A stretch of DNA of 64,000 bases. It comes from Polychytrium aggregatum. Its lineage: Eukaryota; Chytridiomycota; Chytridiomycetes; Polychytriales. Below the pieces are notes generated by a model. That model was not told the DNA's origin, made no database searches, and saw only the letters and a program-made list of their open reading frames with translations. This document shows positions 23,427-31,426 of this stretch, one piece after another. The DNA lies in contig NW_026516282.1 of assembly GCF_025602895.1 (NCBI RefSeq), positions 1 through 64,000 on the forward strand, in the 5' to 3' direction. How positions within the stretch are numbered: the stretch's first letter is position 1; each line of letters opens with the position of its first letter. A program made the position numbers and the translations under genes.

Positions 23427-23811
23427 TGTGAGGACCACGACAAGCAACGACACTGGACGACCAGGTGCTTGGCGAACAACGATAAGCTATATTACGACTT
23501 ATCAGATAACAACAAGTGTTGTTCGAACTGCAGATACAAAATGGGTGCAAGAAAGGAGGGGCTTTATAGCCAAGAGGGAAACCGAAGGGCGAAAGTGGGC
23601 GAGAGGGGTGGAGCGACAAACGAGGGACGAGATGGGGGTGCGAGGGAGGCGGAGCTGCTAGAGAGAGGGGCGAAGCACAGCGCAGTCGGAGGCGAAGTAA
23701 GAGTCATCGGCGCCAGCCAATCAGGGAATACACGCCAAGACAAACAAACATGACTCACGGTGCATCACGCGCAGCAGTCCACACGTGTTCCCAACGTGCA
23801 TGATCATCACA
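23427..23811 (-). repeat. 3' LTR of inner retrotransposon
   Basis: 385 bp, identical to 28959-29343 by direct comparison. It carries TATAAAG and, 39 nt downstream in sense, AGTTCGAACAA. Confidence 0.95.
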
Positions 23812-23826
23812 TCATCCCCTCCCCAA
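23812..23826 (-). promoter_or_regulatory. Polypurine tract of inner element
   Basis: On the sense strand TTTGGGGAGGGGATGA precedes the 3' LTR, with the pol TGA inside it. This matches the position of the outer element's tract. Confidence 0.75.
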
Positions 23827-26800
23827 ACTACGGCCACTCCTGCGAACAATAAGTCCAGGCTTGTCGGGGTACCGGCGGTGGAAGTCGGCTATCTTGTCGG
23901 GAGCGTTAACGTAGTTGGCGGGCTCCCAGCTGCGATGATCAGTCGAGTAGCCCTTCCAATCAACGAAATAGCTCAACTTACCGCGGACCAGCTTGGAGTC
24001 GAGGATCTCCTGGACTTCATACTCCAAGTGGTCGTCGACGCGGACTGGCGGAGGAGGGTCTTGGATGCGGCCGGGGAGGGTGTTCGACTTGTGGGGCTCA
24101 AGGAGGGAGACATGGAACACCGGATGGATCTTGAGATCCTTGGGAAGGTCGAGGCGGAAGGCGAGGGAACCGATGGCTTCGACGATCTTGTAGGGTCCGA
24201 TGCGCTGGTAGTCCAACTTCTTGCTTGGACGGGTGGTCTTGATGTTGCGTGTTAGGACCCAGACTTGATCGCCAGGAGCGAACTTGGGAGCGTCGGACTT
24301 GTGGGCATCCGCAAAGCGCTTGTAGTCCGCCTTGGCCTTCTCGAGGTTCTCCTTCAGCAACGCCAAGTTGTGCTGAAGGTGTTCGACTCGGTCGGTCGCG
24401 GAGGGGACATCGAGGCTGGAAGGAAGGACCGGAGACTCGAATCGAGGGTTGAAGCCGTAAGTCGCCAGGAACGGGGAGGCCTTGGTCGAGGTGTGCTCGA
24501 GGTTGTTGTATGAGAACTCGGCGAGCGGGAGCAGCATCGCCCAGTCATCCTGCTGGTACGAGGTGTAGCAGCGGAGATGCTGGTTGATGACTTGGTTGAC
24601 CCGCTCAGTCTGTCCATCGGTTTGGGGGTGGAACGCCGTGGACAGACTGGTCTTGATGCCGAGTTCTGAGCACAGGGCCTGCCAGAACCGCGAGGTGAAC
24701 TGGCTTCCTCGGTCCGAGACGATGTTGTCCGGGAGACCGTGGAGACGGAAGATGTTGTCGAGGAACAGCGACGCTGTTTCCTCGGCACTTGGGAGGGACC
24801 GACAGGGAAGGAAGTGGGCCATCTTGGTCAGGCTATCGACGACGACAAAGATGCAAGTCTTGCCGTTGGACTCGGGGAGGTCGGTGATAAAGTCCATCGT
24901 CACCAGAGACCAGGGTCGCGATGCCGTCGGGAGGGGCTGCAAGTATCCAAACGGCTTATGTCGAGGGACTTTCGAGCGTGCACAAGTGTCGCACGTCGAG
25001 ACATAAGCCTGGACATCCTTGCGGATTGAGGGCCACCAGAACTGCCTCGAGATCAGTGCCCGAGTCCGCCGAATGCCAGGATGTCCAACAGCGACAGGAT
25101 CGTGGCATGACTTGAGGACGGGGACTCGACACGACTCGGGCACAACGATCTTGTCCATGAAGGTGAGGAGACCATCCTTCAGGACATACTTGGGATCGTT
25201 GCGGAGCTGGTCCAGGGACGGGTCCTTGGGTTGCTCCTCGGCAATGAGCTTGAGCAAGTCCACAGGGCGAGTGGAACTTGCATCCGAGGAGCGACGGACG
25301 GCACAGGCGAACGACGAAGGTGGCAGCAACGGGGGAGGCTCCTTGGACACAGGTGCGGACGGAGGGACGTAGTCCGGGCGGCGGGAGAGAGCGTCGGCCT
25401 TGCCGTTCTTTGGACCGGGGAGGTACTGGATCCGGAGGTCGAACCGAGACAGGAACTGCGACCACCGGGCGTGTCGCTGGTTGAGGATGCGGGCCGACGC
25501 CAGGTATTCCAAGTTCTTGTGGTCGGTAAGGACTTGGACTGGGTGTTGGGCACCTTCGAGGTAGTGTCGCCAGACCTCGAAAGCCTCCTTGATGGCCAAG
25601 AGCTCCTTCTCATAGATGCTGTAGTTGCGTTCAGCATCCATGAGCGTGCGGGAGTGGAAGGAGCACGGGTGCAGGTGGCCATCGGAGCCGCGCTGGGACA
25701 GGACGCATCCGATCGCAAAGTCTGAGGCATCAGACTCCACGACAAAGGGCTTGGATGGGTCGGGGTGCGCAAGGACGGGCTCGGAGACGAAGGCTTCCTT
25801 GAGGGACTGGAAAGCCTTGTGGGCGTCGGGGGACCAGCGGAAGACCTGGGACTTCTTGAACAGGAGCGTGAGCGGACCGGCGATCTTGGCATATCCGTCA
25901 ATGAAGCGACGGTAAAAGTTCGAGAACCCAATGAAGGAGCGAAGGTCGGAGACATTGCGGGGGACGGGCCAGTCGACAATGGCGGAGAGCTTTGCTCGTT
26001 CCATCTCGATACCCTTGGGCGAGATGACGTAGCCGAGGAATGAGACCTTGTCCTTGGAGAACTCGCACTTCTCCAGCTTGCAGTACAACTTTGCAGCCTG
26101 GAGCTTGGCCAGGACCTGCTTGACGTGATTTGCATGCTGAGTGGGGTCAGCGCTGTAAATCAAAATGTCGTCAAGGTAGGCAATCGCAAAGTTGTCCAGT
26201 TCATCACGAAGGACATCGTTGATGAAGTGCTGGAAGGTGGCCGGAGCATTGGTGAGTCCAAAGGGCATCACCAAGTACTCGAACTGGCCGTAACGAGTGC
26301 GAAAGGCCGTCTTCCACTCGTCGCCTGCGCGGATACGCAGCAGGTTGTAGGCCCCGCGGAGGTCCAGCTTCGTGAACACCTTCGCGTCCCGGACTCGGTC
26401 CAGCATCTCATTGATCAACGGTAAGGGGTAACGATTCTTGACCGTGATCGTGTTCAATGCGCGATAGTCCACGCAGAGACGCAGAGAGCCGTCCTTCTTC
26501 TTGACGAAAAGGATCGGAGAACCGGCGGGAGAGGACGAAGGACGGATGAACCCTTTGACGAGGTTGTCGTCGAGGTATTCACGAAGGGCCTTGAGTTCGG
26601 GCTCTGACAGGGAGTAGAGCGGTCCGAACTTGGGGGTCTTGCCGGGCTCCAGGTCGATCGGGCAGTCGTACGTCCGGTGCGGGGGCAACGAATCGGCTTC
26701 CTGCTTCGAGAAGACTGAGCCAAACGACTTGTACTCCTCGGGGATCGACGTCGAGAGGGGCGTCGGATCCGGATCGGTGGCAGGAAGGACGAGGACTTGG

Positions 26801-27873
26801 AACACAGTCAGGGGGTCGGGGCTAGACTGTGTGTCGAGGACGGACTGCTCCAACGACTTGTACCTGATCGCTTGGACACGGACAGGAGCGGGGCTGGGAG
26901 CAACGGGACCGGGGAGACCAGGACGGACGGAGACGAGACCGGAGGGACCAGGACGAGCAGCACAGGAACAGGGCACCTCACTCGGAACACAATCAGAATA
27001 ACGTTGAGCGATCACTTTATTCTGATCATCTTCGCGAGTACAAACGGTGCGAGGCGAAGAAGCGAGCACCACAGTGGTGTCGGTAGAGGCACGAGGGAAA
27101 ACATTGGGTGTGTCGCCAACAAGAGGAAGGGGAGAAGGAGAAACGGAAGAAACGGAAGGGAGGGAAGAGGCATCCACAACCTTGAGGATGTGGTTTGCAG
27201 GACGGGGAAGGCAAAGGAGTCCACGAGCCCAGTGGAACCTGGGTTCGATGGACTGCAGCCAGGGATAGCCAAGGATAACAGGTTGGTGGGGAGACTTAAT
27301 GACATCAAAGGAAAGGTGTTGAGTGTAGTCCCCAAGAACAATCTTGAGGGGTTCCGTCTCAAAAGTGATGGGGCCGGAAGAAAGTGGCTGGCCATCGACA
27401 CCTTGGACAGGGAGGGGAGTGGATTTGGAAACGAGGGGGACCGAGAAGCGGTCAACAAAGCTCTCGTCGATGAAGTTGCCGGAGGCACCAGAATCGACGA
27501 GAAGTTGGCAAGAGAGGGAGCGACCAGAAGGGAGAACAAGAGAAGCGGAGAAAACGGGAGAAGACGAAGAAATCGACGAGACGCACGAAGAAGGCTCGGA
27601 GCAGAGATCAGTGTCGGCAGCATGGTTCGAGCAGATGACCAAGTTCGCAGGTGGTGTGGAGATCGGGAGCTCTGTCAAAGACATCTGGGAGCCAGATGTG
27701 CCCTTAGAAGAGGCGGGTTTGACAGAGTGCGATCCACCACCGACTACATTGATCATTCCACACATAGCCATGCGTTCGACACTTACCTCATGCTCCTTAC
27801 CATCGACGCTTGCTTCTGGAGGAAGGGGAGACGGCTCCAGATCTAAGCCTCCACTTAGATCTGGGCCTGGTCG
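23812..27873 (-). CDS. pol: Inner element pol polyprotein, entered by -1 frameshift
   Basis: A single open frame of the -1 phase relative to gag. It is open from the frameshift site (27873) and includes an internal ATG at 27771, from which 1319 residues run to the stop next to the 3' LTR. Domains in order: aspartic protease (LLVDSGASGNF, about residues 91-100 from that ATG), reverse transcriptase with YLDDILIYS, RNase H (ASDFAIGCVLSQRG, TDHKNLEYL), integrase with an HHCC zinc finger (GHPGIRR, CDTCARSK) and D,D-35-E core (TMDFITDLPES, IVSDRGSQFTSRFW, HPQTDGQTERVN), then a chromodomain (YEVQEILDSKLVRGKLSYF, DWKGYSTDHRSWEP). The chromodomain places it in the chromovirus clade, whose integrases are thought to steer insertion by histone-mark binding. 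All catalytic motifs look intact. Confidence 0.93.
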   Translation of the reverse strand, partial: RPGPDLSGGLDLEPSPLPPEASVDGKEHEVSVERMAMCGMINVVGGGSHSVKPASSKGTSGSQMSLTELPISTPPANLVICSNHAADTDLCSEPSSCVSSISSSSPVFSASLVLPSGRSLSCQLLVDSGASGNFIDESFVDRFSVPLVSKSTPLPVQGVDGQPLSSGPITFETEPLKIVLGDYTQHLSFDVIKSPHQPVILGYPWLQSIEPRFHWARGLLCLPRPANHILKVVDASSLPSVSSVSPSPLPLVGDTPNVFPRASTDTTVVLASSPRTVCTREDDQNKVIAQRYSDCVPSEVPCSCAARPGPSGLVSVRPGLPGPVAPSPAPVRVQAIRYKSLEQSVLDTQSSPDPLTVFQVLVLPATDPDPTPLSTSIPEEYKSFGSVFSKQEADSLPPHRTYDCPIDLEPGKTPKFGPLYSLSEPELKALREYLDDNLVKGFIRPSSSPAGSPILFVKKKDGSLRLCVDYRALNTITVKNRYPLPLINEMLDRVRDAKVFTKLDLRGAYNLLRIRAGDEWKTAFRTRYGQFEYLVMPFGLTNAPATFQHFINDVLRDELDNFAIAYLDDILIYSADPTQHANHVKQVLAKLQAAKLYCKLEKCEFSKDKVSFLGYVISPKGIEMERAKLSAIVDWPVPRNVSDLRSFIGFSNFYRRFIDGYAKIAGPLTLLFKKSQVFRWSPDAHKAFQSLKEAFVSEPVLAHPDPSKPFVVESDASDFAIGCVLSQRGSDGHLHPCSFHSRTLMDAERNYSIYEKELLAIKEAFEVWRHYLEGAQHPVQVLTDHKNLEYLASARILNQRHARWSQFLSRFDLRIQYLPGPKNGKADALSRRPDYVPPSAPVSKEPPPLLPPSSFACAVRRSSDASSTRPVDLLKLIAEEQPKDPSLDQLRNDPKYVLKDGLLTFMDKIVVPESCRVPVLKSCHDPVAVGHPGIRRTRALISRQFWWPSIRKDVQAYVSTCDTCARSKVPRHKPFGYLQPLPTASRPWSLVTMDFITDLPESNGKTCIFVVVDSLTKMAHFLPCRSLPSAEETASLFLDNIFRLHGLPDNIVSDRGSQFTSRFWQALCSELGIKTSLSTAFHPQTDGQTERVNQVINQHLRCYTSYQQDDWAMLLPLAEFSYNNLEHTSTKASPFLATYGFNPRFESPVLPSSLDVPSATDRVEHLQHNLALLKENLEKAKADYKRFADAHKSDAPKFAPGDQVWVLTRNIKTTRPSKKLDYQRIGPYKIVEAIGSLAFRLDLPKDLKIHPVFHVSLLEPHKSNTLPGRIQDPPPPVRVDDHLEYEVQEILDSKLVRGKLSYFVDWKGYSTDHRSWEPANYVNAPDKIADFHRRYPDKPGLIVRRSGRSLGRG

Positions 27874-27879
27874 TTTCCC
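27837..27879 (-). promoter_or_regulatory. -1 ribosomal frameshift signal, inner element
   Basis: In the gag frame the slippery heptamer G GGA AAC (27879-27873) is followed by an 8-nt spacer GACCAGGC. Then comes a perfect 11-bp hairpin, CCAGATCTAAG paired with CTTAGATCTGG across a 6-nt loop (27864-27837). The gag stop TAA lies in the first arm. Pol is open in the -1 frame from this point. Heptamer, spacing and stem all fit classic -1 frameshift sites. Confidence 0.85.
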
Positions 27880-28838
27880 GACTCGAAGTGTTCCTCCTCA
27901 CCATCATCGTAGACGATGGTTCGGACAACCTTCGAACGGGGACGGGAGCCGGGAGCCTGAGGACGGGAGCCGGGGAAGCGGGAACCAGAGGCGGGAGCAC
28001 GGGAGCCGGACTTGAGGGGGCAGGACTTGGCGACGTGGCCGGGCTTGCCACAGCGGAAGCAGAGGCGCTCCTGGAAGCGGCGGTTCTTCTCCTCGGGGGT
28101 CAGGCGGCTGACGACGGCGGCGTCGATCTGCATCGGCTCGGAGTAGAGAACCGGAGGCTCCTGGGCGGGCGGCTGGAAGGACGGGGTGCGGGAGTTGAAG
28201 GCCTGGGTGCCGAAGGAAACAGGGCCAGTGTTTCGGAGCTCGTTGTTGAGCTCGATGATGCGTGCATCGATCTTGAGGCAACGCTCGACGAACGGGACCA
28301 AGCGGAGAGGGAGAGGGTCGATGAAGGAGAGGCGCTGCTTGATCTCCCTCGACAGGCCACGGCGGAAGGCGGAGATCTTGGCTTCGTCGTTCCAGGGAAG
28401 GTCGGCGGCAACGCGGAGGAACTCTGAGGCATAATCCATGCACGAGCGGTTGCCCTGTGCCATGGAGGAAAGGAGCAGCTCGGCAGTGTGGGTGCGGTCG
28501 GGATCGTCAAACGCTTGGCGAAAGCGTTCCATGAACGAGTCGAACGAGTGCAGGATTTGATCGTTCGACTCGATCAAGGGAGTCGCCCACTGGAGGGCCG
28601 GACCAGTGAGCAAACTCAAGACGTAACCCACCTTGACTTGCTCGGACGGGAACCTGGATGCCTGGAGCATCATGAGCAGGCGGCACTGGTTGACGAAGGG
28701 GCGGAACTTTGACCTGGTGCCGTCGAACTTGTCCGGGGTCGGCATGTGCGGGAGCTGTGGGGCGGCGGAAGAATGTGTGGTCCGGAGGAGAACCAGTTCC
28801 TCCTGGAGGGCAACGATTTGGGCCTGGAGTTGGTCCAT
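27855..28838 (-). CDS. gag: Inner element Gag
   Basis: The ATG at 28838 opens 327 residues. The central capsid-like region carries the Ty3-type retrotransposon gag pattern (FRPFVNQCRLLMM, LTGPALQWATPL, FRQAFDDPDRTHTAELLLSS, YASEFLRVAADLPW). A CCHC zinc knuckle CFRCGKPGHVAKSC is near residue 265, followed by a Gly/Ser/Pro/Arg-rich stretch and an acidic end. It forms the particle shell and binds element RNA. Translation either stops at TAA (27857-27855) or shifts -1 just before it into pol. Confidence 0.93.
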   Translation of the reverse strand: MDQLQAQIVALQEELVLLRTTHSSAAPQLPHMPTPDKFDGTRSKFRPFVNQCRLLMMLQASRFPSEQVKVGYVLSLLTGPALQWATPLIESNDQILHSFDSFMERFRQAFDDPDRTHTAELLLSSMAQGNRSCMDYASEFLRVAADLPWNDEAKISAFRRGLSREIKQRLSFIDPLPLRLVPFVERCLKIDARIIELNNELRNTGPVSFGTQAFNSRTPSFQPPAQEPPVLYSEPMQIDAAVVSRLTPEEKNRRFQERLCFRCGKPGHVAKSCPLKSGSRAPASGSRFPGSRPQAPGSRPRSKVVRTIVYDDGEEEHFESGNDQAQI

Positions 28839-28945
28839 GTGGGCTTTGAAAGTGGGGAGCGAGGATGCAGGGAAGACAACAGAGAATAGAAGGATGAGGG
28901 CAGCAACGAAGCCTCAGCCAAGCAGGTGGTCAGACAGAGAGAGGG

Positions 28946-28956
28946 AGTTCGAACAA
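28946..28956 (-). promoter_or_regulatory. Primer-binding site of inner element, self-priming type
   Basis: In sense, TTGTTCGAACT begins two bases after the 5' LTR. It is the exact reverse complement of AGTTCGAACAA inside the same LTR (29061-29051). It does not start with TGG, as sites for tRNA primers do. Confidence 0.7.
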
Positions 28957-28958
28957 TA

Positions 28959-29343
28959 TGTGAGGACCACGACAAGCAACGACACTGGACGACCAGGTGC
29001 TTGGCGAACAACGATAAGCTATATTACGACTTATCAGATAACAACAAGTGTTGTTCGAACTGCAGATACAAAATGGGTGCAAGAAAGGAGGGGCTTTATA
29101 GCCAAGAGGGAAACCGAAGGGCGAAAGTGGGCGAGAGGGGTGGAGCGACAAACGAGGGACGAGATGGGGGTGCGAGGGAGGCGGAGCTGCTAGAGAGAGG
29201 GGCGAAGCACAGCGCAGTCGGAGGCGAAGTAAGAGTCATCGGCGCCAGCCAATCAGGGAATACACGCCAAGACAAACAAACATGACTCACGGTGCATCAC
29301 GCGCAGCAGTCCACACGTGTTCCCAACGTGCATGATCATCACA
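28959..29343 (-). repeat. 5' LTR of inner retrotransposon
   Basis: 385 bp. Sense TATAAAG (29100-29094) serves as TATA box; the segment AGTTCGAACAA starts 39 nt later. Identical to the 3' LTR. Confidence 0.95.
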
Positions 29344-29875
29344 TGGGGCCAGACGACAGCGGCTTACCATCCACGCCTTCCACTGCCAAGGGCGAAGCCT
29401 TGGAGCAGGTGGGGACAGAGTGTCGAGCAACAAAGTCCTCGTCGATAAAGTTGCCAGAGGCACCAGAATCGACAAGTCCTTCGCACGACAGAGAATCACC
29501 AGAAGGAAGACGAACAGCGACGGGAACAACCAACGAGCAACGACGAACAGACGAAACACAAGACTTTGGTTCGGTACCAGCTTCGGCACCAGGGTTGCGG
29601 CTAGCACAGACAGTTAACTTTGCCGAGGGTTGGCAGGACAGCTCAGGTATTTGCACCTGTGGATGAGGTGCAGTTCCCAGTGACACCAGAGGTGCCACGG
29701 GTACTATGCCAGAGCTGAGAGTGTCCGCCGGTCCAGAGGCAAGGCGAAGCTGTCCGCACATCACTGCTTCCCCAGTACTTACCAAAGGCACCTTACCAAT
29801 GTCTTCACTTTCGGAAGGCGGTGGGCACGGCTCCGGTTCAAGGCCTTCACTTAGAACCGGGCCTGGTCGTTTCCC
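29344..29875 (-). pseudogene. pol: Outer element pol, upstream part (linker and protease)
   Basis: The -1 frame is open from the frameshift site at about 29869 and holds a linker and the aspartic protease motif GLVDSGASGNFIDEDF. It ends where the inner element inserted (29344). Across the insertion the codons of the two halves join in frame once one copy of TGGGG is discounted, so this was a continuous pol before the nested insertion. As it stands it reads into the inner LTR and terminates. Confidence 0.9.
29833..29875 (-). promoter_or_regulatory. -1 ribosomal frameshift signal, outer element
   Basis: The same heptamer G GGA AAC (29875-29869) and the same 8-nt spacer GACCAGGC are followed by a hairpin CCGGTTC(T)AAG with CTTGAACCGG (29860-29833), one T bulged. 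Several stem pairs differ from those of the inner element yet still pair, which supports selection on structure. Confidence 0.85.
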
Positions 29876-30828
29876 GAACTGAAGTCTTGCACTTCTCCAT
29901 CTTCGTAAACGATGGTGCGGATGATCCTCGGGCCGGGAGGTCCAGGGGGCGGTCCGGTAGCTCTGGTAGATCCAAACTTGACGGGGCAGTTTCGTACCAA
30001 GTGGCCCTTCTTGCCACAGTACAGGCAGAGTCCAAAGCGGCGGCGGCGTTGTTTCTCCTCGGCGGTCAGGGGTCCAGAGACGGCAGAGTCCACTTGCATG
30101 GGCTCGGAAACAATGTAGGAGGGGTGCGGCGGAGCGAGGACGGGCGCGGGAGCGATGGCGGGAACGGCAGCGGAGGCGGAACCAAAGGCGAACTGGGAAG
30201 ACCGGTAGCGGGCAGGCGTGCTTCGGCGCTCTTGACGGCGCTCGCGGATTCGTGCATCGAGCTCGTTACAAAGCTCGATGTACTCCTCCAGATCTCGTGG
30301 CAGAGGGCGAACTCGCGAAAGTTCGTCTCTGACATCATCCGACAAGCCAAGTCGGAAGAACGAGATCTTTGCACCGTCGTTCCAAGTCGTATCGGCGGCA
30401 ATACGAAGGAACTCGGATGCATAGACTGCGCACGGGCGGTTGCCCTGAGACAGTGTGGTGATCACTGACTCGGCAGTCCTGGCCCGATCAGGGTCGTCAA
30501 ACACTTTGGAAAAGCGTTCTAGGAAATCGCCAAAAGAGTTGAGTCGGGGATCACCCATCTCAAGCATCGGAGTCGCCCACTGGAGAGCCGGTCCAGTGAG
30601 CAGACTAATGACGAATCCGACCTTAATCGGGTCAGCAGGGAACCGGTGGGGCTGCATTCGTATATACAGTTTGCACTGATTTACGAATGCCCGGAACCCT
30701 TGCCGGTTACCGTCGTAACGGTCCGGCATCTGCACGCTGTACCCAGCGGCAGGAGCATCGCGAGCTGTCCGGAGCTCGGCGAGCTCGGCCTCCAAGGCAC
30801 GGAGGCGGTCCACGAGGGCAGGATCCAT
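29851..30828 (-). CDS. gag: Outer element Gag
   Basis: The ATG at 30828 (MDPALVDRLRALEAEL) opens 325 residues. Retrotransposon gag signatures parallel the inner copy (FRAFVNQCKLYIRM, LTGPALQWATPM, FSKVFDDPDRARTAESVITT, YASEFLRIAADTTW). A zinc knuckle CLYCGKKGHLVRNC follows, then a Pro/Gly-rich end. The frame is open further upstream through a poly-Phe-coding run, but the Met after it fits the gag N-terminus best. The stop TAA lies in the frameshift hairpin. The capsid part is clearly homologous to, but diverged from, the inner Gag, so the two elements are different families. Confidence 0.92.
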   Translation of the reverse strand: MDPALVDRLRALEAELAELRTARDAPAAGYSVQMPDRYDGNRQGFRAFVNQCKLYIRMQPHRFPADPIKVGFVISLLTGPALQWATPMLEMGDPRLNSFGDFLERFSKVFDDPDRARTAESVITTLSQGNRPCAVYASEFLRIAADTTWNDGAKISFFRLGLSDDVRDELSRVRPLPRDLEEYIELCNELDARIRERRQERRSTPARYRSSQFAFGSASAAVPAIAPAPVLAPPHPSYIVSEPMQVDSAVSGPLTAEEKQRRRRFGLCLYCGKKGHLVRNCPVKFGSTRATGPPPGPPGPRIIRTIVYEDGEVQDFSSGNDQARF

Positions 30829-30849
30829 GGCGGGACTGGGACTGGGACT

Positions 30850-30868
30850 GGGAAAAAAAAAAAAAAAG
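30850..30868. repeat. Homopolymer A tract (T on sense strand)
   Basis: An uninterrupted run of about fifteen A lies in the outer element's leader between primer-binding site and gag. Confidence 0.85.
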
Positions 30869-30994
30869 CGAGGAGGTTCAAGAACAGGAGAGCGAAGAGG
30901 GCTCAGACACAAGTGTGCTTGAGGTTCGGACAGGACTAGGAAAGGGGCGGGGCTAGGAGCGGAAGATACCAAGCAGGTGGTATCAGTAGAAGAG

Positions 30995-31006
30995 AGTTCG
31001 AACAAA
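30995..31006 (-). promoter_or_regulatory. Primer-binding site of outer element, self-priming type
   Basis: In sense, TTTGTTCGAACT begins one base after the 5' LTR. It is the exact reverse complement of AGTTCGAACAAA within the LTR (31106-31095). Confidence 0.7.
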
Positions 31007-31007
31007 G

Positions 31008-31426
31008 TGTAAGGAGTGAACAAGCGCAAGGACGAAGACCAAGTGCTTGGTATGAGCTTTATTAGCTTTTAGCCCCGAACACCAAAGAACAAGTTTTGTT
31101 CGAACTGGTGTTCAACATAGGCTCAGACATGCAGGGCTATTTATAGACCGGGAGAAGGTCGAGGGGCAAAAGTGGGCGAGAAGGGTGGAGCATCACAGAG
31201 AAGCGAGAAGGGGGTGCGAGAGTGGCTGGTGTGCAAGCGAGAGAGGCTTGGCACAGCCCGGGGACATGTGCCGAGCGGTGGGGGAGGCAGGAAACCAGTA
31301 GACGCGGGTGGCAACGGCGCGTGCTCATGCATGGGGGCAAACAAACACGTGGGGACTCATGATTGGTGCGGAGGGCGAGAGCATGCGGGACAATCTCATT
31401 GGTCCGTTGTGATGCTGGTCATCACA
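31008..31426 (-). repeat. 5' LTR of outer retrotransposon
   Basis: 419 bp with sense TATAAATAG (31145-31137), an AATAAA signal (31063-31058) and AGTTCGAACAAA starting 39 nt after the first T of the TATA box. Identical to 19428-19846. Confidence 0.95.

Larger units (their letters stand above)
23427..29343 (-). mobile_element. Inner Ty3/gypsy chromodomain LTR retrotransposon, apparently complete
   Basis: A 5917-bp element in the same orientation as its host element. Its 385-bp LTRs (23427-23811 and 28959-29343) are identical, start TG and end CA, and are flanked by TGGGG (23422-23426 and 29344-29348). Gag and pol are open throughout, with a -1 frameshift signal between them. Target duplication, identical LTRs and open frames point to a very recent, potentially active copy. 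It landed in the protease-coding part of the outer element. The two families are related but distinct. Confidence 0.95.
19428..31426 (-). mobile_element. Outer Ty3/gypsy chromodomain LTR retrotransposon (split by nested insertion)
   Basis: The element reads on the minus strand. Its 419-bp LTRs (31008-31426 at the 5' end, 19428-19846 at the 3' end) are identical over their full length, begin TG and end CA, and are flanked by the 5-bp duplication TGAAG (19423-19427 and 31427-31431). The domain order protease, reverse transcriptase, RNase H, integrase, chromodomain is Ty3/gypsy. A second element at 23427-29343 plus one 5-bp duplication interrupts pol; without it the outer element would be about 6.1 kb. 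LTR identity implies recent insertion. Apart from the nested insertion I see no stop or frameshift in its coding parts. Confidence 0.95.

Noticed and set aside
26797-27846. A 349-residue plus-strand open frame inside the inner retrotransposon
   Set aside because: Antisense to protease-coding pol, which has clear domains. Charged low-complexity content; a shadow frame.
30995-31006. A tRNA-primed primer-binding site for the outer element
   Set aside because: The sequence after the LTR does not begin with TGG and I see no match to a common tRNA 3' end, whereas complementarity to the LTR itself is exact.
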